From NCBI GenBank assembly GCA_040954595.2, contig CM082576.2, positions 15,686,001 through 15,750,000 of the forward strand: DNA of 64,000 bases. Direction: 5' to 3'. This DNA is from Balanoglossus misakiensis. Taxonomy: Eukaryota; Hemichordata. The first letter of the stretch is position 1, and each line of letters starts with the position of its first letter. This document shows positions 26,601-38,600 of the stretch, piece by piece. The translations under genes were made by a program, and so were the position numbers. The notes beneath the pieces were generated by a model that was not told the DNA's origin, made no database searches, and worked only from the letters and a program-made list of their open reading frames with translations.

Positions 26601-29600
26601 ATCTGGTGATTAATTTGACCAGTTTCAAAGGATTATGTTACCAAATGGATCATTCAGTAGACTTTGTGGCTTCGCTAATTTGGTAAGGAAATATCTTGCA
26701 TATAACTTCACCCTTACACATATTATCCAATGCACGTACAAGTTTGTAATTTCAAAGTACAATATGGACAGAGGACAACATCTACTTATACCACTTGAAG
26801 AATTCTGACTCACTGTATAATACTATCATCTGTCTGCAGGAATGCTGGGACCCTGGAACCAGTGCTACCACTGCCAATATAACCCCTACTTCCACTAGGT
26901 CTGAGTGCATAGTATAAACCCAATACAGCTCCACCAACCTCTGAGGAGTCATCCAATTGCAGGGCGGCTGATTGGTCACTGGATGTCTGTTCAGTTTGCC
27001 AAGATGGCCGATTACTGATTGTTACTGGGCCTAAAAGAAACCACATTCATTTCTTAATCAATTTATTTTTTTGTACACATGCGACTAATTATTTATTGTA
27101 TTCTACTGAATGAAGAAAGAAAATGGTTCCTCTCTGTTGAATGTCAAAGTGCCACACAAACAAATGCATTTTTGACGCCCTCAAAAGAACTATCTGGTTG
27201 ACTTTTTCAAAATACGTTAAGAGAATCTGCCTGATGTAAAGTTTCCTAGCCAACCTACATACTACTCATAAAAAGGGATATTTGACAAATATAGCTAAAC
27301 AAATGTTCCCATTTCATATAAATGTTTCTGGTTTCATACACCTTTTCATAAAGAGGGGGCCCTTCCAAGACAACGCGACAATGAGGCCAGTAGGTCACAG
27401 AGTAAAAACTTTATCGTCTTGTGTACCGTTGCTATTGTTGGGACCGACGTTCAACCTCCACAGTTTATTGTCAGGTAAGTTTTACACACAACTTGTATTA
27501 TACAACAAACCAGACCAGCTCAAGCAGTACTCTAATCATCTGCTTGGAGAATACGCCATGTTTAGGAAGGACGCCCTCTTTATGCAAAAGGCATATGTAT
27601 TTTGTCACTAGCCTAACGATACATGGCATGTCTAAAACATAAGAACAAATTACATGTGGGAATGGTTTCGTATTCATGACTGAAATGTTACATCCATTAC
27701 CAGGTTTACTCGCAACGTCTGTTTTCTGCTCTATCGACTCTTGCTGTCTTTTCAAAATCTTAGCAACATCTAGTTGGTGGAGACATCTGAAACCATTGCT
27801 CTCAGTCAGATCATAAACTCGGAGTTGTCCATCAGATGATCCAACAGCAAACTGAGCATTCACTGGGTCCATGGCCACACTGATGAAAGGTGAGGCTACA
27901 AAATAAGAAATTGCCATGTTTAACTCTTTAACCCTAACGCTGCCAAGTCAGTTGAAACTGGTTTGATTTCCAGGGTGCCTAGAATCCGGGCTATCAGGCC
28001 TGTTAGGCTGCCTATACTAGACCCTCGACCAATACAGTGCAAACCAGTGTGATTTGGTACATTTTACAGGGGGCTCAGACTGCCACGTGTGTCTGAGTAC
28101 GTATGAGAGCCATGTCAAAACAGTCAAAATACGTTTTAGAAGAAAAAGTGGCAAATACGTATTTTTAGGGACTTGACACTCTAAACAGATATGACACCCA
28201 GTAGCATCATGGTTAATGGCATGTTTTCAACTTTGTCCTGTATTTACACTACCAAGCTTTCATGAAGTCAATTTTTTGTGCTTGTAAGTTGTAGATCAAT
28301 AAATTGTCTCCTGTGATTATATCTACAAAAATTCTTAATATGTACAGTAATAAATGTACAAAATTTCAAACCTAATATTGTTACCAATTGTATGGGTCAA
28401 CCTACGTTTAAATAAATTACTGCCAGTACTGGTGCTATGATAAAGCTGAGAGTTGTTTACAACAATGCTGTCCGTATATTTTAAGGGGGAAAATACAAGT
28501 GCAGTATTGCCGATTTATTTTTGATACAGTCCATGTAACTTTGATGCACGAAATAAATGTACATCCTAGCACAATTGTCATGGAGTATAAATCTGGTTAT
28601 AAGGAAAGCGCACAAATATTTTTTACATCAGATTTCTACAGACAAGTCAAAAATAAAACGAATGAAATAAATAAATAAAACAGTATCATACCTGAAATAA
28701 TAGCTGACTGGTAAATTAAACACGAATTTGAAATGTCCCAGACCTGGAATTAAAGTGTAAAAAATGTCATGATACATTTAAGCAGCGTATATATCTGAAG
28801 TACGTCTTACAAATATTTTGTCTTATGCCTTTCAGTCAAGCAACTACTACACATTACATGTACCTGTATCGCCATGTGTTCTGAGAGTACAGATTACATT
28901 ATTTCAAAGTCCACAATGTGATCTTGATCCAAATAGAACTAAACTGTATGCTATCATTGAATTCAGACAAGAATATAATAATTTCACTTAGTTTATAGTA
29001 ATTCACCAGATTTGGTGTATGCTTGGCAAAAGTATATACTATTGTACAATTCAATTCAAAATAAAATTATATTCAGGTGGGAATAAAACAAATAATGTGA
29101 ATAATTGTCACTATATAACTCACCTTGAAAGTTCTGTCATCTGACACAGATACTATGGTAGATTGAAAATGTGTGGAGAACTCGGCACAATTCACTCGGG
29201 CTGTATGACCTTCTAGTGTTGTGTCAAGACGTTCCATCTGTAAGATAATCAAGGATCACACTGTAAATACATGTGTAGATGTAATGACTGGGTGGTTACA
29301 ATGTGCATACTCTGTTTATACGTTGATGAATATCTGTGACAGCCCATAAAGAACAATTAACATATCACTGGTGACGATGGCTCAGCAGATACACAGCAGA
29401 AATTGATGACATACATGACATGCAGATATAAATGCGTGCCTTGAAAAACTGAACAAACTATACTTGCACTCTTGAAAGCCTTGGCAATGTCTTTTAAATG
29501 ATCACAGTGTTTTATTTATCTTTAAATCTTGTAAGAACCAATTAAGGTATATGGTCACAGTTACATTGTACCTTGGAAAGTTCGGATTTTGCCAATCACA

Positions 29601-31026
29601 GATTTTCATGGGGTGGTCAAACAAAAAGAGTGTCACCAAACAATCATTCAAAGATTTAGACCCTCCCTTTTTGCCACATATGAGCATTTGTAACTTTAAG
29701 GGGATGCAGCTTAATAGTGCATCTTCTTAGTACTTTGTTTTGTACATGCACATCAATGGATTAAATGCCCTGGGTATGAAACTGTCTTGTCTCAGTATTG
29801 ATTTTGACCAAACAAACCAATTAATCAATTCCCTTTCTGACCAAATGTCTATCAAGGAGAAAAAATTCTAAAGACAGGAATAGCTTATACATCAAAGAAG
29901 TAACTTACCTTTGAATCTAAAATTAATACTTTCTTGTCAATACATGCTGCCACCAGACTGTCACAGGGACTAAAACTGACATACTGCACATAACCTTGAC
30001 CTTTGAAGATTACTTGACCTCTGATCTGCTGGCCTGTAATTCAAAGGAGAAGCACAACCTATGAAATGGAGTTACATACCATATTACAACTTACAGTAGC
30101 AGTGTTACAGATAAAGGAAATATAATAGTATACGATTTAAACATGAAAATTTGTATCATGTACAAACCTTTTACCCTTTCACCACCATGGTTCAGTCCAA
30201 ACCCATTGTTTTCTATAGTACGCTTGGACCTCTACAGAGGGAACTGGGGGTGAAAGGGTTAAAACATTTGTGTCTTTGGTAAAACTACAGACCCTCGCTG
30301 GACAGGGTCTGTGTTGAAACTTACATATTTATAACATAACACAAAACTGATGATGAAAGATTCACCTGTATCGATTGCAGCTCTTGCTTTTTCTATATTC
30401 CACACAATGATGAAATCATCAGCAGTGCTACATAGCAATGTCGGGTTATGTTTGTTCCCAAAACACAGACAAGTGATCTTCTTCCGGTGTCCCTCAAGCT
30501 GAATGGGCTATGGAAATGAAAATTAGACGGTAAAATGTTTATACATTGAAGCCATGAAAAGCTTACCGGTAAGTGCATGCCAAAAAAAGGATAATGGTTT
30601 ACCTGCATGCTCACACTTTTAATTGAAGTTTTTTTTTCAAAATCTGTATCTCCAATATAGAAATTGCCACATTTTCTTGATATTAAGTTATCATAGTTTT
30701 GTAGCCAGTTACTCTCACAATTTATTCAAATCACTTGGCATAATAATGATGACATGCATGCTAATATTGGAGACAAAAACTAAATTGTAGGGATGAGACA
30801 CAGAAATCCATTGATTTCAAGCCCTGCATGCTTAACACAGGTACATGTATTTTCAGAAAAAAAAGTGTTTTATTTGTGTACTCACGGAAGACAATAGGTT
30901 TTGTAAACTCCATATTCCTATGCTAGATTTTGTGTAAGGTAGCGCAGCATATCTACCATTGCATGCAGTCTGGATATGCGATGGAAGAAATGGCGTATGC
31001 AAGGTGTGTTCATGTAGGGCTGCCAT
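3527..31026 (-). CDS. WDR27: WDR27-like WD40 repeat protein
   Basis: Spliced minus-strand gene of about 913 codons. Exons in coding order: 31026-30886, 30507-30366, 30033-29909, 29237-29124, 28743-28692, 27895-27701, 27030-26814, 25975-25872, 25623-25529, 24962-24763, 24564-24382, 23742-23662, 23251-23145, 22815-22726, 22197-22019, 21424-21288, 20791-20694, 20088-19967, 19287-19190, 18870-18768, 8403-8305 and, tentatively, 3586-3527. Phases agree at every junction. WD blades show as LEGHRKKITCLCFG..DDFIIVWN (about 50-85), LEGHTARVNCAEF..DDRTFKVWD (140-177), SSDGQLRVYD (exon 6), GHNGAVNSVHW..DDKTARLW (616-645), TDGIKLWDLRSN (exon 19) and GHTDVVSDVKFHP (exon 21). A non-WD linker near 396-560 includes TMFSPKTN. 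Length and the last blades fit animal WDR27, whose function is poorly known; WD40 propellers act as scaffolds. Weak points: the donor of exon 10 (GTTAGT chosen for phase), a GC donor after exon 14 and the last exon. A 5'UTR acceptor is likely near 31090. Confidence 0.88.
6699..7112. mobile_element. MITE family C with TTAAGGATGTACGT ends
   Basis: Inverted ends TTAAGGATGTACGT (6699) and ACGTACATCCTTAA (7112) enclose about 414 bp. A diverged copy is at about 39412-39840 with the same internal order (GGGGTCACC, CATGAATTTAGTC, CTCAAAATAGAGC, GACAATAGTAGAAG). The element lies in the intron before the tentative last exon of the WDR27-like gene. ORFs read across it are not coding. Confidence 0.8.
12299..12655. 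mobile_element. Foldback MITE family A, complete copy
   Basis: The element starts TTAA-AGGGACAAAGTCTCTC and ends GAGAGACTTTGTCCCT-TTAA, so TTAA is the probable target duplication. The arms extend nearly the whole length (about 170 bp each), making a hairpin through the GCCAAAATGAATAA / TTATTCATTTTGGC centre. TTAA targeting recalls piggyBac, though those termini usually begin CCC. Truncated relatives are at 2774-2999, 36869-37107 and 46593-46895. Confidence 0.88.
14883..15386 (-). other. Unexplained 167-codon ORF inside an intron
   Basis: An uninterrupted ORF begins with ATG at 15386. The peptide has no motif I recognise, no signal peptide and no repeat pattern. It contains one hydrophobic stretch (CIILFWLVVHG). 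It lies in the large WDR27 intron on the same strand. It may be chance in AT-rich DNA, a retained-intron product, or a transposon remnant. I do not claim it is a gene. Confidence 0.15.
16138..16204. repeat. (GACA)n microsatellite
   Basis: Two runs of GACA repeats are separated by a short AC-rich spacer, in an intron of the WDR27-like gene. Confidence 0.95.
17073..17233. repeat. Dispersed repeat, copy 1
   Basis: This stretch shares an ordered set of words with 19371-19531: CCGGGGTTCC, CATTTTA, TCAAAGCAGT/TCAATGCAGT, GTTACCGGG and AATGTTTCCCAA..CCTTAGCAAAA. Both copies are in introns of the WDR27-like gene and in the same orientation. Element class is unknown. Confidence 0.75.
18559..18720. 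mobile_element. Short TA-flanked MITE (Tc1/mariner type)
   Basis: Inverted ends CAGTCAAAACTGTGT and ACACAGGTTTGACTG are flanked on both sides by TA (18557-18558 and 18721-18722). It is about 162 bp long. TA duplication and small size fit a Tc1/mariner-derived MITE. It sits about 45 bp from the donor of WDR27 exon 20. Confidence 0.8.
19371..19531. repeat. Dispersed repeat, copy 2
   Basis: Partner of 17073-17233 with the same word order. It lies in the intron between exons 18 and 19 of the WDR27-like gene. Confidence 0.75.
20238..20545. mobile_element. piggyBac-like MITE, copy 1
   Basis: The sequence runs TTAA-CCCTAATGCT ... AGCATTAGGG-TTAA (the right half begins inside GCCAGCATTAGGG). TTAA duplication plus termini starting CCC match the piggyBac hallmark. 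There is no transposase ORF. The inverted relative is at 27928-28216, also in a WDR27 intron. Confidence 0.88.
20555..20631. repeat. (CA)n microsatellite
   Basis: About 38 uninterrupted CA units start 10 bp after the piggyBac-like MITE. The ORFs encoding CVCV.. or HTHT.. strings here are artefacts of the repeat. Confidence 0.98.
22718..22732 (-). other. Non-canonical GC splice donor of WDR27 exon 14
   Basis: On the minus strand the exon ends TTTACAG and the intron begins GCATGT. Phase 1 here joins exactly to the next exon (GGCACAATGG..), giving FT-GHNGAVNSVHW, a WD blade start. No GT donor nearby keeps the phase, and reading through reaches a stop in 14 codons. GC-AG introns are a known minor class, usually with a strong CAG exon end as seen here. 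Confidence 0.75.
25092..25306. mobile_element. MITE family D, copy in WDR27 intron
   Basis: The ends show AAAATGGGTCATTTTC on the left and GAAAATAACCCGTTTTAACAGTA on the right (the latter quoted by sense only). The middle shares TCTCCGAAAAACATTTT and ATTTATTGCTC with 38566-38748. TA-flanked ends suggest a Tc1/mariner-like MITE. A minus-strand ORF of about 100 codons overlapping the neighbouring exon is a shadow. Confidence 0.7.
27928..28216. mobile_element. piggyBac-like MITE, copy 2 (inverted)
   Basis: Reverse-oriented relative of 20238-20545. It begins TTAA-CCCTAACGCTGCC and ends with a decayed TAGCATCATGG-TTAA. The central words CAAATACGTATTTT and GTCAAAATACGTTTT are shared. It lies 33 bp upstream, in gene sense, of WDR27 exon 6. 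Confidence 0.85.
30169..30264. mobile_element. Tiny palindromic MITE
   Basis: Ends TTTTACCCTTTCACC and GGTGAAAGGGTTAAAA are inverted copies flanking about 65 bp. The terminal TTAACCC-type motif resembles the piggyBac-like pair in this gene. It is intronic. Confidence 0.65.
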
Positions 31027-32372
31027 TATCACCAGGAATATATAGTAACATGCAGAGTTGAATCAATCCTTCTTCTCAGACACTGATCTCTGAAATAAAA
31101 CATGCGAGTCAGTCATAAAACATGATTTTGTGACGTTTGAAAGAAATTTGGCAAGGCAGTTTCTGAGAAATGGATGGAGGATGGACAGACTGGTGGCCCT
31201 ACAGTAATGGCATAGCCACTAGAACATCTGGTTACGCCAAGCGAAAAAAAAAGATGTGGTTCAAATGGCAGGCTTTTCACGATTAGAGGGTATGTCAAGT
31301 AATTTCACATTCAGTTTATTTATTTATACAAGTTTGTTGCCCGTTTGAATTCGTCCAGAAAATTAATATAACTGTGATCAGTTTCTCATCTGCAAGCTGT
31401 GATGTGATTCGCCAATGTGCAGTCACATGGGGTGTCAATTGGTGCAGTTGCCTGGCAGTCAACATTTCCATAAACTGTCTCACTTGCCTGATTATGTTGG
31501 GAAGCACTATCTACGCGCGTGCACTGCAGAAAACTACAATGTAAGATGTGGGGTAAGATTATGATGTTGTCTGCGACTGAGGCAGTTTTCTCGATTTGTG
31601 ATACTGTCGGATGAGAACACATATTTGACTGGTCCCCTCAGGACTGTGGGTCACCCCCCCCCCCCGGTCAATATGTGTATGTACATGACATGTGTAGTGT
31701 ACTTTCCAACTCCACTGACTGACTTATTTGACACAGTACCCATGCACTTTGTACTTGCGGATCAGTAAACCTTCCCCAACTCCTCAACACATCACCCGAG
31801 GAGTACAGTGCTGCGGATCCGTAGTTGCAGCAGTACTGTAGCTTGGGGTTGTTGGATCATGATTACAATCACAGGTACTTGGCACGATCGCTTCGCGATG
31901 GTCGCACTGCAGCCCCATCGCGACCATCGCGAAGCGTTCGTGCCAAGTACATCGTACCTGTGATTACAATGACCACAGACTCAAGCTCCAGTCCATGTTG
32001 TCATCCAGCGCACCAAATCGTGCAATCATTCAATCATCCAAGTTAAAATTAATCGTCGGACTATGTCATTCTTGTAAGTTGTACGTGTTAGTTTTCACTA
32101 CTTGCCTGAGCTGGCCAGCGTGTGACGCCAAAGATGAGTTACGGGTCGCGATGGACTTGGAAGTGTTGCCATGCCATTACAACGCTGCTACATGTGCTAT
32201 CCACATCCGGAAATAGCGATCTGCGTTCATCCGCTTGTTATGCTGATATTGATTGGTCGGACGTATTCACTCACAGCCAATGGGATGGACGGTCTTAAAT
32301 TTCGAAAATGAGATGTAAACAAAAACATCAAGAGGCCAGAAGTGATCACTGCCATACATACAGCACAGCACA
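31027..32372. promoter_or_regulatory. Divergent 5' region between WDR27 and KATNBL1
   Basis: The two genes point away from each other, with start codons about 1.6 kb apart. On the plus strand a CACAG/GTAAGG donor at 32373/32374 and acceptors TCCTTCAG or TCTTCAG just before the KATNBL1 ATG suggest a non-coding first exon ending at 32373. On the minus strand an ATTTCAG acceptor near 31090 suggests the WDR27 5'UTR is also split. The section 31780-32230 is richer in CpG than its surroundings. A short poly-C run is at about 31657. No TATA box is evident. Confidence 0.5.
31867..31965. repeat. Long CpG-rich hairpin in the divergent promoter
   Basis: A 31-nt arm (31875-31905, GTACTTGGCACGAT..) matches 31920-31950 in reverse complement with one mismatch around a 14-nt loop. 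Outer arms AATCACAGGTAC (31867-31878) and GTACCTGTGATT (31954-31965) continue the symmetry after a 3-base offset. Each arm contains TTCGCGATGGTCGC. It could be a foldback insertion or a regulatory cruciform. Confidence 0.9.
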
Positions 32373-32659
32373 GGTAAGGTGACGACAAATGACGTCCAAA
32401 GACAAAACCAACCGATCCACTTGCAGACAACATTCACAGATAAAAGTAATGGTTTCTCCGGCAAAAGAATTTACTCAATTTTTGATTTCGGTGAAACTAT
32501 TTTCCCGAAATGAGCACTGCCAGCGCTGCTGTCAGTCGGTGATGGATCCTCATCGATTACTACGTACATATACAAGCAACGGTCAAAATGGCATTTACAT
32601 GATGTAAAACTGTAATGAGGGCAAACTAACACGGTTTTATTTCCTTCAGTCTTCAGAAA

Positions 32660-35600
32660 ATGCCCAGGGCCAAGTCTGGAAGGAGAAACAAACGGGGGAT
32701 TCTTGATGCTGGAGCGGGGTTTATGGTATGGAATTCACGAAGAGAGAAGTGGGAATGGGTGGATAAAAGCCGACTTCTCAGAAACGAAAGTGACAAGGTA
32801 AGACAAGATAATCAGATGTTGAATTCATGGGAACATCAGATCTAAGCCTAGGCTTTGGTGCTTTTCATTTTATTGTGGAGAAAATGTCCATTTTATTGGC
32901 AATAATGTTCTTAACCTCACATTGACAGTGATATTGTCTAAAACGATAAAATTGCAATATCAGGAGAGAAAAAATGCGGGGAATTGCAAGCTTTTCAATA
33001 AATACAAGTTGGTTGTGCTGACAAAACTGTTCTTCACTTTGTAACCATTTTTCCTATATGTAGGATGAAAGGCATCCTCTTCACGCAGCCCAGTGTGCAG
33101 AATATATTCCACGCAAGAAAAGGTAATTTAACAGAACACATATAAAGACTTAGTATATATAGAGTGCAGTATTTATTACAAAATGTGTTATATGCCTGTG
33201 AACACTATATAGCTACTGAACGGCTTTGGTCATTGGAGATACAGGACCGGTACAGGGGTGTGCCCTTTGGGCTGACACAGTTGCCCATTCTGATTCTAGG
33301 CTGTGGACATCCTTGTACATTTGTGTATACTAGGGTGTTGAAGGTCTCATTAGTGTTATTCAGAGAAGAGACGACAGGGGTCAGATACATTAATGGTATT
33401 GATTTTGTCATCTGCTGGTAAAAAGCTGGGTGAACCTATCAAATGTTTTTGTTTTCCATTCAAAACGCAAACATAAATGTTAATGTATGTGTCATGATGT
33501 GAATCTTACAATTTAAATGATCATTTTTTCCTTTCCCTCTACTAACTTCTAGTTCCTTCATTTATTTTCAGGACACATCCTTCTTTCAAAGTTCCCGGCA
33601 AAAAAGCATGTGTACAGCCACTCAGAAATTACAACAGGGTAATTCATCAATTTGGTATTTTTGTTGTTGTTAGAGAGCTAAGCACTATCACCAATTGCAT
33701 CTTTATTTATTACAACATATTGAGAACATCCACTCAGATACAAACCTATTGATTGTTCACAATCACATTTGTGTAAGGCATTTGCTGTAAATTCACATTC
33801 ATATACCCAGGTCATGTCACTGTGGTAATTTTTATCACGCCCCTGCCCAGTTGCCCAAATATGGTCATCTGCATGCATTTCTGAACTGTGCACATTGTGC
33901 AAGATTTCCTTGTTGTTCATTACTGGTTTGAAACCTAGTAACACACGATCCTTCAAGTTCATTATTTTGTTCAGAAAATGGGTTTTCAACCATATGAGAG
34001 TGCAAGTCTGTCAAATAACCAAATAATTATGATGAGGCTTTTTGTGAACAAATGATGTCATTATATGTATCAGTCCATTATAGGATGCAATAATTATTTT
34101 TCTGAACAATCTTGCAACTTGAAAAAAACACAAGCAAAAACTCTGACGATGACCAAGCTAAATCACTTTTTTATTTGAAATTAAAAAAACAAAAACACTG
34201 CATTCATAATCATTTAGGCATATACCAAGTTGCAGGCTACATGACTCTATCATTGGCAGTGAGCGAATTGCCAGCTATTTTAAAAAAAATATATTTTTAA
34301 TTTTAATTTTTTGTTTGTTTTGTCGGTTATGCATATCAGTGCCACTGTGGTAATGGGTCCTCCATTTCCTTTTGATTTCAGAAATCACCAGATAAAAGAA
34401 AAGCTGCAGTGAAACCATTGCATCACAGAGCAGTGAACAGCAGTGATGATCAGTACACGGAAGATTTACACTCAGAACGCAGTGACTCTACAACAGACAG
34501 TGATGATAAACCTGATGGCAGAATCATTGTACACAAAGCTGATGAAGTACATTCTATTACCGAAGTTGATCTTCGACCAAAAGCTGATTCAGTGATAGAT
34601 GAGGTAAATGTATAAGTATAACTAAAGCATATAATGTACATTGTGTATTTGTAAGTGATAAAAAGTTGTTTCTGAATAGTATTTACTAATATTTATTTTT
34701 AATGCAGCATCACAATAGGTCAAAAATACATGACTTTCGAGTTGTTGGGAAACGCAAGGATTTTTAACTCCTGTCACGTGGGGGCGCTCCAAGTTTTGCA
34801 AAAATCAATGAGGGCCACACATCATTCAGTCACATACGGCAACTGCAGCATCATGCGTGAAGATGTTCCGACACAAAATGCACCTTCTAAATCAAAAACA
34901 GCTCTCAGGCATTTCTTTCTTAGCATGGAGGAATAAGTGGAATGTCATGCCATTGATGCTGTAATATAACTTTTGCTTTGTCAGCTTTATTGAAGCTGCA
35001 ATTACAACTGGGCGCATTACAGTACAAGTTTGGCATAACTGAAGGCCTAGGCTATGTTGACAAAAGAACAAATAAAAGTATAGATTATTAGGTTATGGAT
35101 ACAAAGTCTATGATATAGCTTACTGGTTTGCCATGCATAAAACGAATGGACCCCACCAGACTTCCGGTAAAATAACAATTTAAAATCTTTGAGTTTCCTA
35201 AGGCGCTCACAGCAACTTGAAAGTCCTGTATTGTAATATTACATTCAATATCATCAATGTAAGGGACAAACACAGTCAACACTTTTCTAGTTTTCGTGCA
35301 GTTGAAATGTTTGAACTGCAGCTCTAAAATAAAATCAAGCTTAATGACTCCATGTTTATAATTCATAATTTAATGAAGTTTGTAAGAACAATTTAAAAAC
35401 ATTTAATGAACACTACAGTGATCTCTTCTTACATTGATACATTCAAGACTGGAATGTGAAAAAAATTAATGGTGAATGATGTATAATTTAACCAATTCAC
35501 AGGTCATCAGGGGTCATGGTACTATGATGAAAATTATGACAACAAGAAAGTTTGGACTACGAGCGGCAGAGACATTTTGGTGTAGAAGTCCCAGTGCATT

Positions 35601-38600
35601 AGTTACCTATATCCTAAGAACCAATGATGATGCCATCACGGTTGATCTGTTGCCATTTTTAACTAAAAGGTAAACGCAGGGGACATTGGTCTCCATGCCG
35701 ATTGTTGCCGTGTGTGAATATTATAACCAAATGGGTACCAGGCAACCATAGTGGATCAGGTCTGACATGCATTCTGATCATCATCATTTGCCAGATTTCA
35801 GTTTATTTACTCGGACAGTTTTATGAAATGACATTTTTGAGCTGCTGTCACTATACATTTGTGTATATTTAAGGGTACATGTATACATGTATGTATGTGC
35901 AAAGTTATATGTACAGTGTATGTACTGTTTGTAAAGGTGCATGTATATGTGGTATGGGTCAGCTGGCCTGGATGTTTGTTGCAATGAACATGTCAACATC
36001 AGTGGTACAGGACTTGTATATCCAGATTAGCTATAGGTTTACCAAGGAAAGTTTTATTTGATGTAACATCGCACAGTAGGAAATGATCTACACGGGTATT
36101 CTAAATTTACCCAGGTTTTATTTATTTATTTATTTTTTGACATATTCAAATGCAACATATTAACCAACATAATAATGTATTGACAATTAATCCAGCATGT
36201 CTTTTTCTTTCCTGTATTGTTGCAGTGTCACAGAGAAAGCAAGCAGTGGTTTGACGTTATCCCTCGGGGCTTGTCATGACCTTCTACCAACACTTAGAAG
36301 ATTGATAAGCAGTCAGTATGAAGAGTAAGTTCTTTACTGTCATCTAACCTCCCAATGCCGTGGGAGTTTTTTTTTTTTTTTTTGCTGTCAAACCCTCTTC
36401 TGCCTAAAGACTTCAGTGAAAGCCCTGTTTTCTACTCTGATTGGTCACAGACACTGAGTACTCCATTCAGAACTCAAATTAGTGCACAGTGAGGAGGGCA
36501 CCCCACCCCTCATCTCCCCTCCCCTCCCACCCTGTGCTCTGTCACATTAATACATGGAAAAACAATTTATAATGTTCATGTTTTTAAACCACTGTTCTGA
36601 ACTTTTTCTTGTCTTTATCTGTCATGCATTATTTGTGCTGTGTGTTCTCAACATAAAGACAAGTATTATTTTGTTTTTTTAAAAAGAAATGGAACATAGT
36701 TGATGTGCAAGTTTCAAATAATTCTACTGGCCATTCAATCAAAATTGGACTCCAGTTTAATTGGATTTTCTCTGTAGCAATAACTTCAGTTCCCAACAAA
36801 CTGTATTAGTTTAATTCCTTAAACCTCTCAAGAACCTGCAGACAATTTGAAACAAAGAAAAGTAGACACACACAACTTCCATCCAACTTGTAGACACGAG
36901 AGTGATAAACTCGCCAAAATGAATAATCGGTGTTTACCATTTATTCATTTTGGCGAGATTTTTACTCTCATATCCTACAAGCGGGATTGAAGTTATGTAT
37001 GGTTGAACGTTCATTCACTACATATACACATGTACATTAACATAAACAGTGTCTTGTATCAAACATAATGGAAAAAGGGCAGCGATAGAGAGACTTTGTC
37101 CCTTTAAGCATGAGGTTGGGAAATAGGATGATGATAAGTGGTTGCTTGTAACTGTTTTTAGAGACAGCTTGATGCATGGTCCTTGCAGTACATCTGAGCT
37201 ATGACCATGCAATGCTGGCTGGCTCATAATCATCTTTCTGTAAAAACCAATAATGCACCATGTCACTGACAATCAGATTCATTGTATGTTTTATCTGCAG
37301 TTACATTGTTGCAGCATTAGACATGTTGATAACAATCCTCAAACACTGGTGGAAACAGTTCAAATCAGTGAACCAGTCAACGCAGATGAATCCATCGGAT
37401 TTCCTACGAAGTCAGTAAGTATTTGTCATATTTTACATTTTAAGTTTACGTCTGAAAGTGAATTAACACAAAGTACAGCCCTGTATGGATGAGGGCTCAG
37501 TGATCCTATGTGCCACTCACTGTGCCAATTAAGTTGATGTTCCTCCCTCTGATTTGAGGATGAGCTTGACCCCGTATCAGTTCGAAGGTCAGTTTTTGTG
37601 GGTCAGGAGATGACTGATGAGGCTGATCCGAGCCTGTAGGGCACGCCCACACACGGGACAGGTGTGGGTGGGTGCTACGTTGGAAGTGTTGACAGCTCGA
37701 GCTTTGCGCGCTTCATGTGTCTGCTGCACTTCTGTCGTGCCAGTGGAGACTTTGCTACGCCAAGTTGGGCGGTTGGTAGCAAGCAAGCTACCAACCGTTA
37801 GGAGTTGGCATCATTGAATGCTATAAGGAACAGAAAAGACGATACCAGCGCACAGAACAAGTACAGAAAAAAAGTCCACTTGTAAGTGTGATAAGTGTGA
37901 TATGGTACCCTCTAAAAGTAGACTACCATAGCATAATAGTGTATTTATTCATGGGACACATGATAGATATGTAAGTCTTAGTATCATCATGGGTGTATAA
38001 TTACACAAATCCTAGACAGTTGCGAGGTGTGAGTAACTTTCTCACAGAATTTGTTTCCAGAGCATGCGCATCTTACACTCTAATAATATCATGCAGCATC
38101 TTTATGATAGATCATTATTTTTCCTTACAGAAGTGTCAGTGGTGTTTTTACAGTAATTGTCACAATGACAGATGACATACGAGTGTTATCCAAACGTCCA
38201 GGAAATCTTGGCAAAAAAGCACATGTAAGTATAAAAGAGTGGTCAGAACATGTGTTTTATGAAATTATTCAAATTTGCTAGAATATATTACAAAAATATA
38301 GAATGCTACCAGCACCATGCAATTGCTGTCATCCAAAGTTGCGTTCAGTTTTCATACAGGTCAGAATCAGTGAAACCCAGAATTCAAAATTACCATGGTA
38401 GAATCAAAAACACTTTTGGAAAATGAGCATAGATACACATATTTCCTATGTATGCACTCACTCGTGTATTTGAAACACTATCACATGATTTACCCCATGT
38501 CTTTTTTCCATTGAATCCTGCAGTAGTCTGCGTGTGATATTTTATTCAGGAGTAGGCTTATTGAGTACTGTACGTAAAATGGGTTATTTTTTCGCGACAG

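Noticed and set aside
34708-34936. Possible extra KATNBL1 exon and a 68-codon ORF
   Set aside because: The in-phase frame stops after 19 codons and the long ORF is in another frame; exon 34603 joins 35503 in phase directly.
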